64,000 bases of DNA from Sporosarcina sp. Marseille-Q4063. GTDB lineage: Bacteria > Bacillota > Bacilli > Bacillales_A > Planococcaceae. The notes beneath the pieces were generated by a model, which made no database searches, had not been told where the DNA came from, and worked only from the letters and a program-made list of their open reading frames with translations. Positions 1-7,785 of this stretch are shown in pieces (the stretch's first letter is position 1; every line of letters begins with the position of its first letter). Both the position numbers and the translations under genes were made by a program. The stretch covers positions 186,001 through 250,000 of the forward strand of contig NZ_CP070502.1 of NCBI RefSeq assembly GCF_018309085.1, in the 5' to 3' direction.

Positions 1-353
1 AGAAATTTATTCGCGATGAAGATGATATTTATTTAGAGCTAGGGTTATCATACCCACAAGCCGCTCTTGGTGATGAAATTCAAGTGCCGACTGTTCAAGG
101 CGATGTCAATTTGAAAATTCCGGCCGGAACACAAACAGGTACACGGTTTAGGTTAAGAGGCAAAGGCGTGAAAAATGTTCATGGCCGCGGGATTGGTGAT
201 CAACATGTTGTTGTAAAAGTTGTCACTCCTAAAAAAATGACGGAAAAGCAAAAAGAATTAATGCGTCAATTTGCAGCAATTAGCGGCAATAGCCCAGAAG
301 AATATTCTAGTTCACTCTTTGATAAAATCAAGCGTACAATTAAAGGCGAATGA
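1..353 (+). CDS. dnaJ: Chaperone protein DnaJ, C-terminal part (truncated by window start)
   Basis: This is the last 116 codons of DnaJ, the Hsp40 co-chaperone that delivers unfolded clients to DnaK and stimulates its ATPase. The open frame runs in from the window edge, so no start is visible. The visible part is the second C-terminal beta-sandwich: a [14 protein letters not shown] block followed by RLRGKGV, both hallmarks of the DnaJ substrate-binding domain, and then the dimerisation tail. J-domain, Gly/Phe region and zinc finger lie upstream of the window. It is followed 15 bp later by prmA, the usual Bacillus dnaK-operon arrangement. Identification is firm. Confidence 0.95.
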   Translation, partial: KFIRDEDDIYLELGLSYPQAALGDEIQVPTVQGDVNLKIPAGTQTGTRFRLRGKGVKNVHGRGIGDQHVVVKVVTPKKMTEKQKELMRQFAAISGNSPEEYSSSLFDKIKRTIKGE

Positions 354-368
354 AGGAGATGAAACAAT

Positions 369-1313
369 TTGAAATGGTCAGAAATAGCTGTTCATACAAC
401 ACATGAAGCAACGGAATCTGTGGCGAATATTCTGCATGAAGCTGGGGCAAGCGGAGTAATTATCGAGGATTCGGAAGAACCGGATCGAATTCGAGAAGAT
501 CAATTCGGTGAAATCTATGAACTTGATAAAAAGGATTACCCTGCGGACGGCGTAATTGTAAAAGCGTACTTACCTGTTAATAGTTTTTTAATCGAGACGA
601 TGAGCGAAATTGAACAATCTATTGCAGAACTTCCAGATTATGGGCTCAACGTCGGTCGTAATGAAATTAAAACATCTGAAGTTGACGATGAAGATTGGGC
701 GACAGCATGGAAAAAATATTATCATCCTGTAAAAGTTTCTGGCCGTTTTACAATTGTTCCAACTTGGGAAGAATATAATCCGGTGGCCTCTGATGAATTA
801 ATAATCGAGCTTGATCCTGGTATGGCATTTGGAACAGGGACGCACCCTACAACCGTTTTGTGTATACAAGCATTAGAAAAATATATCAAAACAGAGGATA
901 TTGTTATAGATGTCGGGACTGGGTCTGGCGTACTGTCAATCGCTGCCGCGATGCTTGGAGCAAAAAAGGTTGAAGCGCTCGATTTAGATTATGTGGCAGT
1001 CACAGCTGCAAAAGAAAACGTCGAATTGAACAAGGTTGAGACAATAGTTGAAGTAACACACGGTAATCTTTTGGAAAAAGTCGACAGTAAACCTAATGTT
1101 ATCGTCGCAAATATTTTGGCGGATGTCATCATGTCTTTTTCAGCGGATGCTGCTTCCATTTTGCCAGAAGGCGGTCTCTTTATTGCTTCGGGTATTATTG
1201 GAGAAAAACGAGATGAAGTAAAAAATGATTTACTCAACAAAGGTTTTGAAATTATAGAATCAGTCCTAATGGAAGACTGGGTCGCAATTATTGCCAAGAA
1301 AAAGGGTGTGTAA
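369..1313 (+). CDS. prmA: Ribosomal protein L11 methyltransferase
   Basis: The 314-aa protein is an SAM-dependent methyltransferase that trimethylates ribosomal protein L11 in the cytoplasm. The family block GMAFGTGTHPTT is at residues 151-162, the SAM-binding motif DVGTGSG at 181-187 and the catalytic-loop NIL at 248-250. The start is a TTG with a strong GAAGGAGATG ribosome-binding site at about 352-361. The gene lies between dnaJ and rsmE, as in Bacillus, and is probably cotranscribed with both. Length is normal for the family and nothing is unusual. Confidence 0.96.
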   Translation: MKWSEIAVHTTHEATESVANILHEAGASGVIIEDSEEPDRIREDQFGEIYELDKKDYPADGVIVKAYLPVNSFLIETMSEIEQSIAELPDYGLNVGRNEIKTSEVDDEDWATAWKKYYHPVKVSGRFTIVPTWEEYNPVASDELIIELDPGMAFGTGTHPTTVLCIQALEKYIKTEDIVIDVGTGSGVLSIAAAMLGAKKVEALDLDYVAVTAAKENVELNKVETIVEVTHGNLLEKVDSKPNVIVANILADVIMSFSADAASILPEGGLFIASGIIGEKRDEVKNDLLNKGFEIIESVLMEDWVAIIAKKKGV

Positions 1314-1318
1314 CAAAA

Positions 1319-2059
1319 TTGCAACGCTATTTTCTTGATGAACCATTTGATGAGAGCGGTAAAGCGGAAATCACCGGAGACGATCGCAAGCATATCGTTC
1401 ATGTCATGCGTATGGGCGTTAACGATAAACTTATCGCGGTTTCGGCTGGTGAAGCCTATCCTGCTTTAGTTACTAATATAGGTACAGATTATGTTGTTAT
1501 TCAAAAGCACGGTTTGGAACTTCCCAAAAATGAGTTGCCAGTAACAATTACAATTGCCTGCGGGTTAGCCAAAGGTGATAAACATGATTTAATCGTTCAA
1601 AAAGGAACAGAGTTAGGTTTATTTGCAATGATTCCTTTTAAAGCAGAACGATCTATAGTAAAATGGGATGATAAAAAAGGCGGTAAGAAAATCGAGCGCC
1701 TGCAAAAAATTGCAAAACAAGCAGCGGAACAATGTCATCGAACCATCATCCCGAAAATTGAAAATCCGCAAACAATGCGCCAACTTATAGCAAGCTCGGA
1801 CGATTATGATGTGCTTTTATTCGCGGATGAAGAGGATGCCAAAGGTGCAGATCCACATCGAACCCGTGACCGAGTCAAAGGGATAACTGATAACCAGAAA
1901 GTACTAATTGTCTTTGGACCAGAAGGCGGAATTTCTAGAAACGAAGCGGAAGAATTAATGGCAGCGGGTTTTCTTCCAGTCGCACTTGGCCCCCGTATTT
2001 TACGTACTGAAACTGCGCCATTGTATTTTTTATCGGCTATTTCTTATGAATTTGAATGA
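1319..2059 (+). CDS. rsmE: 16S rRNA (uracil-1498-N3)-methyltransferase
   Basis: A 246-aa SPOUT-family enzyme that methylates U1498 of 16S rRNA. The trefoil-knot SAM site is visible near the C terminus as FGPEGGISRNEAEEL followed by LGPRILRTETAPL. The N terminus carries the PUA-like RNA-binding fold. It starts with TTG five bases after the prmA stop and has only a weak AAGGGTG ribosome-binding site, which suggests translational coupling. In relatives the next gene is mtaB. Here only a remnant of mtaB follows and the full gene is 13 kb away. Confidence 0.95.
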   Translation: MQRYFLDEPFDESGKAEITGDDRKHIVHVMRMGVNDKLIAVSAGEAYPALVTNIGTDYVVIQKHGLELPKNELPVTITIACGLAKGDKHDLIVQKGTELGLFAMIPFKAERSIVKWDDKKGGKKIERLQKIAKQAAEQCHRTIIPKIENPQTMRQLIASSDDYDVLLFADEEDAKGADPHRTRDRVKGITDNQKVLIVFGPEGGISRNEAEELMAAGFLPVALGPRILRTETAPLYFLSAISYEFE

Positions 2060-2074
2060 AAGAGGTGGGCTACC

Positions 2075-2161
2075 TTGTCAACAGTTGCTTTTCATACTTT
2101 AGGATGTGCGGTAGTAAACTTAAATATGATTGCGTCTGAAACCTGTAGCGACAAGGATTAA
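2075..2161 (+). pseudogene. Remnant of the 5' end of an mtaB gene
   Basis: A 28-codon frame starts with TTG behind a good AGAGGTGG ribosome-binding site and begins STVAFHTLGC, then diverges and stops. Intact mtaB at 15064 encodes KTVAFHTLGCKVN at the same point, so this is the N-terminal tip of a methylthiotransferase gene left in its ancestral place behind rsmE. The nine shared codons differ at five third positions, so it is not a recent copy of the intact gene. After the first cysteine motif the similarity fades, marking an island junction near 2110-2130. Confidence 0.75.
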
Positions 2162-2177
2162 AGCGCCTGGCAAAAAT

Positions 2178-2208
2178 CACTTAAAATTAACATTTTAAGT
2201 GGTTTTTT
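2178..2208 (+). terminator. Intrinsic terminator after rsmE and the mtaB remnant
   Basis: A perfect 9-bp stem, CACTTAAAA against TTTTAAGTG, is followed by GTTTTTT. It would end the dnaJ-prmA-rsmE transcript at the left edge of the island. Its T-run overlaps the first bases of the 71-bp direct repeat copy. Confidence 0.75.
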
Positions 2209-2277
2209 CATTGTAATGATAAAGCGTCATTGTAGATTGACCTGTTTTCACGACAAGCCTACGCTCGATTAATTCGG
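2207..2277 (+). repeat. 71-bp direct repeat, copy 1 (winged-helix gene 3' end)
   Basis: These 71 bases match 9658-9728 with a single mismatch, in the same orientation. On the minus strand the repeat encodes the last 23 or so residues of a helix-turn-helix protein (AELIERRLVVKTG and on), of which a longer piece survives at the second copy. The two copies bracket the recombinase remnant, the DUF3592-like gene and the whole catabolic cassette. Confidence 0.85.
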
Positions 2278-2280
2278 TCA

Positions 2281-2727
2281 TTAGTATTATAAACGTAAAC
2301 GTCAAATAGCCGCCACCTTACTACAGATAGGGGCTTGTTGTATCATTTTGATAACTTATTAAAGACGATACACGTAATAGGTAATGTTGTTGACCAATGC
2401 ATCAATTTTGTCTGAGGCATTTACGTCTGTTCGATACACATTGGAAAGCGTATTAACTGGTGGGGGAACGGATGCAATCTATTTTCCTTCGCAGTCTCCA
2501 AGATAGTGTAGATAAAATTGAACGGTAACTATTCTCTGAATATCATTCTAGACGGTTATGGTCATGACACTAAAGAAGTAGAACTTCTTGTCAAGGATGA
2601 TTCTATAGTGCAGAAATTTTGAAGCAACCATACGGTGAATTTTAAGTAGACCTGCCATCAGAACATTAGAGGGTAGGTTTTTTATGGTTGTATTTTAACG
2701 TCTGTTTGATATGGTGGTGGTGGAAGG
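2281..2727. other. Eroded coding debris in a gene-poor stretch
   Basis: No intact gene is present. On the plus strand 2512-2622 is an open tail of 36 codons containing NYSLNIILDGYGHD and ending at TGA. It looks like the C terminus of a lost protein, but I do not recognise the family. A weak terminator (ACCTGCC paired with GGTAGGT, then six T) lies at about 2648-2681. The rest shows frames broken every few codons. A run of GGT triplets at 2712-2722 precedes the next gene. Confidence 0.5.
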
Positions 2728-2733
2728 TTGGTT

Positions 2734-3753
2734 ATGGGGGAAATTATGACAAACATAAAAGAATTAGCTGGGCTTTTAGTTATGGGCTTGTTTTTCAGCC
2801 TTTTCACTTGGATAATGATTGATTCTTATCTGGGGGAGTACGATTTAGCTTCAATTCGATCCGCAGAAGCGACAGTCATTGATAAAACAGCAAGTAAAGG
2901 ATTATTCACTCCTCCTACCTATTTTGTTGGGGTCGAACTTGACGATGGGGAAGAGATTAAATACCGCAACCGTGTCTCCAAAAGTCAGATAGAGAACATT
3001 GAAATTGGTGATACGATTAATGGTTATTTGACAGGTGCTACAACCTTTTTGACGCTCCGTGACATACTCATTGATGGCCTCTATTACTTGATTGCTATTT
3101 TTGTTCTTGCGTTTATTGCTTTCTGTTCAATCGTGGCCTTTATCTTCTCCATTCCTGCATTGGAGCGTTTAGAAGAGAAGGAATCCTCTAAGCGATTTGA
3201 AAAATGGAAAAGAATGAGGAAAAAGAAACGAAAGAAAAAGAAGCGAAAGAAAAAAGTAGATTGGAGACAAAGCGCTTGGAGAAATGCAGGTATTGTCATT
3301 GCAATTTTTCTATTCATTGCCAAGAATTTTGTAGTGAACCTGATTCGAACAGTGCAGCCATTCGGAAAGACAAAAACGGAAGCTACTGTCGTTGACCGAT
3401 TCGAGTATACGACCTATCGGAAATACGAAGACTCGATTCGGGAATTAACCATCTCTTATAAAAATCATGCGGGCAGAACGATTGAAATGGCCAAAGACGT
3501 AACGCGACACACCTATCCGCAATATGGCATAGGGGACAAACTACCGATTAGCTATCGAAATGCCGATTCGTATGATGTGTTTGTTCGGGGGAATTCTATA
3601 TGGGATTATCTTCTGTTATTTACATACACGGAATTGCTTGTTTATCTTGGTTTGATTGCTGTGAGTGCATTCGTTATTTGGGCTTTTCTGGATGAACATA
3701 AAGACAAAAAAATGTTTCGGCGAAAGTTTAAAAGGAAGGGCGATAAAAAGTAA
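2734..3753 (+). CDS. Membrane protein with two DUF3592-like modules and a lysine-rich linker
   Basis: A protein of about 339 residues with two halves of the same plan: a transmembrane helix, then a beta-rich domain opening with EATVIDK (about residues 45-51) or EATVVDR (about 216-222), then a second helix pair. The modules resemble DUF3592-type extracytoplasmic domains of unknown function. Between them lies a very basic segment (about residues 160-177) made almost only of Lys and Arg, encoded by a homopurine run at 3200-3260. Helices are predicted near 10-30, 115-143, 185-208 and 295-320. Start could be ATG 2734 (GGAAGG ribosome-binding site) or ATG 2746. No function is assignable. Confidence 0.75.
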   Translation: MGEIMTNIKELAGLLVMGLFFSLFTWIMIDSYLGEYDLASIRSAEATVIDKTASKGLFTPPTYFVGVELDDGEEIKYRNRVSKSQIENIEIGDTINGYLTGATTFLTLRDILIDGLYYLIAIFVLAFIAFCSIVAFIFSIPALERLEEKESSKRFEKWKRMRKKKRKKKKRKKKVDWRQSAWRNAGIVIAIFLFIAKNFVVNLIRTVQPFGKTKTEATVVDRFEYTTYRKYEDSIRELTISYKNHAGRTIEMAKDVTRHTYPQYGIGDKLPISYRNADSYDVFVRGNSIWDYLLLFTYTELLVYLGLIAVSAFVIWAFLDEHKDKKMFRRKFKRKGDKK

Positions 3754-3775
3754 GGTAGCAAATGGATAGGATGCG

Positions 3776-3807
3776 GACATGCTGGTTTAGCCATGCATGT
3801 CTTTTTT
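3776..3807 (+). terminator. Intrinsic terminator of the DUF3592-like gene
   Basis: GACATGC and GCATGTC form a stem around an 11-12 nt loop, followed by six T. It lies 22 bp behind the stop codon of the preceding membrane protein gene, so that gene is probably a single-gene transcript. Confidence 0.75.
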
Positions 3808-3918
3808 GAATATTGTTGTGCAAGCAACTTTTATGACAGTTTTTTAAAAATGCGATTTGTTTTTAGCGTAGTGGATAGTCAATATTAGCTAGTATATTTA
3901 CTTAAATATGTAATTCTT

Positions 3919-3948
3919 TGGAGGCGGGTTTGACTCCTGCCGTCTCCA
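3919..3948 (+). other. tmRNA (ssrA) 3'-end-like tag, candidate attachment-site remnant
   Basis: The bases contain GCGGG-TTTGACT-CCTGC, a T-arm with a 7-base loop one change away from TTCGACT, directly followed by CGTCTCCA, the 3' acceptor strand typical of Bacillales tmRNA. No 5' acceptor strand, tag reading frame or D-loop part lies upstream, so it is only the 3' end. The 3' end of ssrA is a known integration target for genomic islands, and an isolated copy is what an att site leaves. The region from 3754 to 4175 otherwise holds a terminator and the recombinase remnant. Confidence 0.5.
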
Positions 3949-4029
3949 TAGAGATATATTTGATATATTTGGAATGGGAGTTAAAATCTAGTTCAATACC
4001 ACTATACATTAACGTTTCTGAATGCTTTT

Positions 4030-4150
4030 TCAAATATTAACCATCCCTTCGTACTTTTTCACCATTTTATAAAAAGATATTTTCTTCATATCTGCTTCTT
4101 CCATCGCTTTAACAGTTCCCGCGAAACTTATTCGACCCCGTTTTGGGGTC
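4030..4150 (-). pseudogene. C-terminal remnant of a probable serine recombinase/resolvase
   Basis: On the minus strand an open tail of about 40 codons without a start reads KRGRISFAGTVKAMEEAD and continues with a KKISFYKMVKKYE helix before TGA. The order (small basic GR motif, a T-x-K-A-M helix, then a SFYK-like recognition helix) matches the C-terminal DNA-binding end of small serine recombinases. The catalytic domain is gone. It lies 80 bp from the tmRNA-like tag, which suits a former integration module. The family call is from memory of the motif and is only moderately secure. Confidence 0.45.
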
Positions 4151-4155
4151 GAATC
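4131..4155 (-). terminator. Terminator of the PucR-type regulator gene
   Basis: ATTCGACCCC and GGGGTCGAAT form a 10-bp stem with a 5-nt loop, 20-odd bases behind the minus-strand stop at 4176. The downstream T-tract on the minus strand is poor, so it may be a stabilising hairpin rather than a strong terminator. Confidence 0.5.
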
Positions 4156-4175
4156 ATATTATTATCAATATTAAT

Positions 4176-5390
4176 TTACTGCAGAATAAGTTTCTCGAAT
4201 TTGTCGACATGTTCATGTTGTTTTAAAACCAAGTAAAGAAGCATGCATTGTTTGAATGAATGCAAATCGATATTCAATAATTGTTGCAGTTGTTGCAACC
4301 TGTATGACAGAGTGTTGCGGTGAATGTACAGTTTCCTTGCGGCTTGGCTCATGTTCAATTGTTCTTCGCAATAGACAAGGAAACTTTTAATGAGTGCAGT
4401 CCCATTTGCATGACTGTGTAGTTTTTCAATGTAATTATCAAGCGTTTGTTTAGCAGGTAGTTTTATTTCCTCAACAAGGGCAAGGGATAGTAGATTCCAA
4501 TCGTCGATGGAGACAGTTGATTGTTGGAAGTTATTCCTTCTAGCAATCACCAAAGCTTTCCTTGATTGTTCATAGGACTGTAGAATTGCCCCGATTGTTG
4601 AGGAAGAGCCGCTATATGATAACATAAACTTGCTGTCTAAATCTCTGTTTTCTAAAAACATCCTTAACGAATCGGATGCATAATCTAATCTTTCTTTTAA
4701 TGAAATCATATCATCTGAATTGACATGTTTTAAAATTAGCCATTGACCCGTGGTTAAGGGGGCAACGATATCCTGATCATTATCAATGAATAATTTTGTT
4801 AAGCATAAGAAAAGATCCTGTTCTGTTTGGTTAAACGTTTGTGAATTTTCGATAGAAGGAGTTTGATCAATTCCGAACGGGATATCCAATAAAATACAGC
4901 ATCTCGATAGCCCTAGTGCAAATCCGTGCATTTCACAATAGTTTTGAATTCTTCTGAAGTTCTCATCATCCTTATAACTGAGAAGACGTTGAATAAAATC
5001 GCGAATCGTTTCCATTTGAGAGGCAACTATTTTAGAGCGGAAATTTTTTATTAGAAGCATTTCAATATGGGATTGGACAAATTGTACGTACCGTTCGACT
5101 GTCGCAGGGTCACCTATAAGTCCAAGTACACCGACTGTTTCTTGTTGGAAGCTTAGAGGGGCAGCAATTCCTGGTAAGACGTTGACAAGTCCAGCAGTTT
5201 TTTCTTTCGAGAAGAACATAATTTTACCTGACTTGGTGACTTCCCTAGTAACGATGTGATGCGAACCAAGTCGGTTAATGTCCGTACTTCCTATAATCAT
5301 TCCCGTTTTATCTGTGATACTAATCGGAATGTCTAGTATTGAAGAAAACTGTTCTACGATTGACTGTGCATAGTGCCCAATGTCTGGCAA
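4176..5390 (-). CDS. PucR/CdaR-family transcriptional regulator
   Basis: A protein of about 404 residues. The N-terminal 120 residues resemble the sugar-diacid-recognition (CdaR) sensory domain, the middle is a degenerate GGDEF-like region, and the C terminus carries a PucR-type helix-turn-helix, MSQAARKLYIHRNTLSYRLQ (about 350-370). Such proteins activate neighbouring catabolic genes in response to the substrate. It is divergent from the amino-acid cassette at 5555, so it is very likely its regulator. ATG 5394-5396 abuts the AAGGAGGG ribosome-binding site with no spacer. TTG at 5390, two codons in and six bases away, is the better start. Confidence 0.85.
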   Translation of the reverse strand: MPDIGHYAQSIVEQFSSILDIPISITDKTGMIIGSTDINRLGSHHIVTREVTKSGKIMFFSKEKTAGLVNVLPGIAAPLSFQQETVGVLGLIGDPATVERYVQFVQSHIEMLLIKNFRSKIVASQMETIRDFIQRLLSYKDDENFRRIQNYCEMHGFALGLSRCCILLDIPFGIDQTPSIENSQTFNQTEQDLFLCLTKLFIDNDQDIVAPLTTGQWLILKHVNSDDMISLKERLDYASDSLRMFLENRDLDSKFMLSYSGSSSTIGAILQSYEQSRKALVIARRNNFQQSTVSIDDWNLLSLALVEEIKLPAKQTLDNYIEKLHSHANGTALIKSFLVYCEEQLNMSQAARKLYIHRNTLSYRLQQLQQLLNIDLHSFKQCMLLYLVLKQHEHVDKFEKLILQ

Positions 5391-5471
5391 TTCCATCCCT
5401 CCTTACTTTAATTCCACATTTATAATTAATTGTATTTTCAGAAGACTATCTATTTATTATTATACCAGAAG

Positions 5472-5483
5472 ATTGTGCACATT
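5472..5483. promoter_or_regulatory. Candidate operator between the regulator and its cassette
   Basis: ATTGTGCACATT is a palindrome with one mismatch, centred in the 164-bp divergent intergenic region. It lies about 30 bp upstream of a TATAAT (5511-5516) that has no well-placed -35 box, the layout expected of an activator-dependent promoter. Assignment to the PucR-type protein is inference. Confidence 0.35.
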
Positions 5484-5510
5484 GGACATTTTCTTTAGAA
5501 ATTATGAGCG

Positions 5511-5516
5511 TATAAT
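5511..5516 (+). promoter_or_regulatory. -10 box of the catabolic cassette promoter
   Basis: A perfect TATAAT lies 38 bp before the ATG of the first cassette gene. No good -35 is seen 16-18 bp upstream, and TTGGAC is 22 bp away, consistent with dependence on an activator. Confidence 0.45.
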
Positions 5517-5554
5517 ATAAGAAAGGTTAATTCAGTTGATGGGAGGAAAATCAT

Positions 5555-6532
5555 ATGTTGGTGTTGAGTGGGAAAGATCAAATTAATTTAGCAGATATGA
5601 AAGAAATTTTACAATGTGTAGAGGTGGCTTTGAAAGAGTTCTCCGCATCAAATACGGATACGCCAATTCGAACGATTCTTCCGTTTGGCAAAGAAAGTTC
5701 TGGAGTCATTATGCCGTCGGTTGCGGAAGGTTTACATGCAATGGGACTAAAGTATGTGACAGTTGTACCGACTAATAAGGACCTTGAAAAAAAGGTGATT
5801 CATGGGGTTGTTTTACTTTCGGACATAACAACGGGGGAGCCGCTTGCATTACTAGAAGGATCTTATTTGACACTCATTCGAACAGGGGCATTGTCGGGTG
5901 TTGCAACAAAATATTTAGCGCGTCAAGACGCCAAAAACTTAGGGATTATCGGTACTGGAGAACAGGCGAAAGGACTGTGTGAAGCGATTCTAGCGGTGAG
6001 GGATATCGATACAATCTATCTATACAATCGAAGTGAAGAGAAGGCAGAAGAATTTTCGAAGTTTATGGTAAGCAAGTTCCAAAAGGAAGTTGTTATTTGC
6101 AAAGATCCAAATGAACTTGTTCGAAAATCGGACGTTCTCGTCACGGCTACAACTTCGATGTCGCCGGTGTTTTCGGATAATTTACAGCCGGGAATCCATG
6201 TAAATGCAGTCGGCTCATTCCGACCCACAATGCAGGAGCTACCAACATCTGCTATTTGCGATGCGGCTAAGGTGGTTGTTGAAGCAAGAGAAGCGGCATT
6301 GGAAGAAACAGGGGATTTACAAATTCCGATACAAGCGGGTGTGTTTTCTGAATGTGAAATTCACGGGGAACTTGGGCGAATTGTAAGTAGAGAACTAGCA
6401 GGAAGAGAAAATGAGCAGGAAATAACAATATTTAAATCGGTCGGACTTGCCATCGTCGATATTGTCGTTGCAAAATACTTTTACGATAAAGCGTGCAAAA
6501 ATAAAGTCGGGGTTACTGTTGATTTATCGTGA
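5555..6532 (+). CDS. Ornithine cyclodeaminase/mu-crystallin family imine reductase
   Basis: A 325-aa NAD(P)-dependent enzyme of the OCD/mu-crystallin family, whose members are ornithine cyclodeaminases, alanine dehydrogenases, delta-1-pyrroline-2-carboxylate (ketimine) reductases or siderophore-precursor enzymes. Visible features are a substrate lysine in LKYV (66), RTGALSG (109-115), the Rossmann loop GTGEQA (133-138) and VGSFRP in the C-terminal half. The ribosome-binding site GGGAGGA suits the ATG. Next to an FAD amine oxidase and a proline-type symporter, a cyclic-imine reductase role is more plausible than ornithine cyclodeamination, but the sequence alone does not settle it. Confidence 0.85.
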   Translation: MLVLSGKDQINLADMKEILQCVEVALKEFSASNTDTPIRTILPFGKESSGVIMPSVAEGLHAMGLKYVTVVPTNKDLEKKVIHGVVLLSDITTGEPLALLEGSYLTLIRTGALSGVATKYLARQDAKNLGIIGTGEQAKGLCEAILAVRDIDTIYLYNRSEEKAEEFSKFMVSKFQKEVVICKDPNELVRKSDVLVTATTSMSPVFSDNLQPGIHVNAVGSFRPTMQELPTSAICDAAKVVVEAREAALEETGDLQIPIQAGVFSECEIHGELGRIVSRELAGRENEQEITIFKSVGLAIVDIVVAKYFYDKACKNKVGVTVDLS

Positions 6533-6576
6533 AATATCCGGAGACAGACTATATTTTTTGAGAGGAGAATAACAAC

Positions 6577-7737
6577 TTGAAAAAAGCAGATATCATTATT
6601 GTTGGTGGGGGAGTAATGGGTTCAAGTACTGCTTATTCATTGCGTAAGAATGGCTTTGAGGGGAGCATTCTCGTTTTTGAAAAAGATCCAACGTATGAAT
6701 ATTCATCGACAGCGCGAAGTGCAGGCGGTTTTAGACAATTATATTCAACGTCTATCAATATTCAATTAAGTCGGTTCAGTTTGGAGGTATATAAAAACTT
6801 TGCAGATGACATGGAAATTGACGGTGAAAAAGCTGAAATTGATTTCAAACAACGAGGTTATTTATTTTTAGCAACTGAACAGATGTTGCCTGCATTTACA
6901 AAACAACTTGCGTTGCAAAATAAGCTTGGTGTTCCTTCTGAAATACTTTCATCCGTGGATTTATCGAATATTATACCGGAGCTGGAAATAGGTGACCTTG
7001 TAGGTGGATTGTACTGTAAAGAGGATGGTTATCTTGATCCGCACTCTGTCATGCAGGCTTATCGTAAAAACGCGCAAGCAATGGGAGTAGAGTATATTTC
7101 TGCAGAGGTCGCTTCGTTAACTACGGAAGGTGGACGAATGACTGGTGTTCAATTAGTTGATGGGGCAACTTATTCCGCACCGATTGTTATTAACTGTGCA
7201 GGTGCTTGGGGAGCTGATTTAAGCGGAGCGATTGGATTGCCATTACCGGTTGTGCCGCTGAAACGTCAAATGTACATCTTTGATTCTACTAAAAAATTAG
7301 AGAAAATGTTACCGCTTACAATTGATCCGACGGGAGTCTATTTCCGCCACGAAGGTGATAAAGTAGTAGCTGGATTTTCGGAAGATGTGAAACCCGGTTT
7401 TGACTTTAATTGGAAACGATCATCATTTGATTATTTATGGCCCATCTTGGCGCACCGAGTCCCGAATTTCGAAAGACTCAAATTGGAATCGGGTTGGGCT
7501 GGCATGTATGACTATAATACGGTGGATCAAAACGCCATCATTGGAGAACATCCATTAATGGAAGGTTACTTTGTTGCACTTGGATTTAGCGGGCATGGAA
7601 TGCAGCAGGCGCCCGGGGTAGGGCTTGGATTGGCTGAGTTAATTTGTAAAGGGAAATATGAAACGCTAGATTTGATGCCACTTCGTGTGGAACGATTTGC
7701 AGAAAATGATCTAGTGTTGGAAGATGCAATTGTGTAA
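6577..7737 (+). CDS. FAD-dependent amine/imino-acid oxidoreductase (DAO family)
   Basis: A 386-aa protein with the dinucleotide-binding motif GGGVMGSSTAYSLRK at residues 10-24, the ARSAGGFRQ substrate loop that follows, and the C-terminal GFSGHGMQQAPG flavin contact. It belongs with sarcosine oxidase, D-proline/hydroxyproline dehydrogenase and glycine oxidase. At the position where monomeric sarcosine oxidase has the flavin-linking Cys, this protein reads AGMYDYN, so FAD is probably not covalently bound there. It starts with TTG behind GAGAGGAG. It lies 44 bp after the OCD-family gene and is probably cotranscribed. The likely reaction is oxidation of an amino or imino acid to an imine. Confidence 0.85.
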   Translation: MKKADIIIVGGGVMGSSTAYSLRKNGFEGSILVFEKDPTYEYSSTARSAGGFRQLYSTSINIQLSRFSLEVYKNFADDMEIDGEKAEIDFKQRGYLFLATEQMLPAFTKQLALQNKLGVPSEILSSVDLSNIIPELEIGDLVGGLYCKEDGYLDPHSVMQAYRKNAQAMGVEYISAEVASLTTEGGRMTGVQLVDGATYSAPIVINCAGAWGADLSGAIGLPLPVVPLKRQMYIFDSTKKLEKMLPLTIDPTGVYFRHEGDKVVAGFSEDVKPGFDFNWKRSSFDYLWPILAHRVPNFERLKLESGWAGMYDYNTVDQNAIIGEHPLMEGYFVALGFSGHGMQQAPGVGLGLAELICKGKYETLDLMPLRVERFAENDLVLEDAIV

Positions 7738-7785
7738 CTATCGGACATATGAATTTTATTAACAAACTAAAGGGGGATGGGTTCA

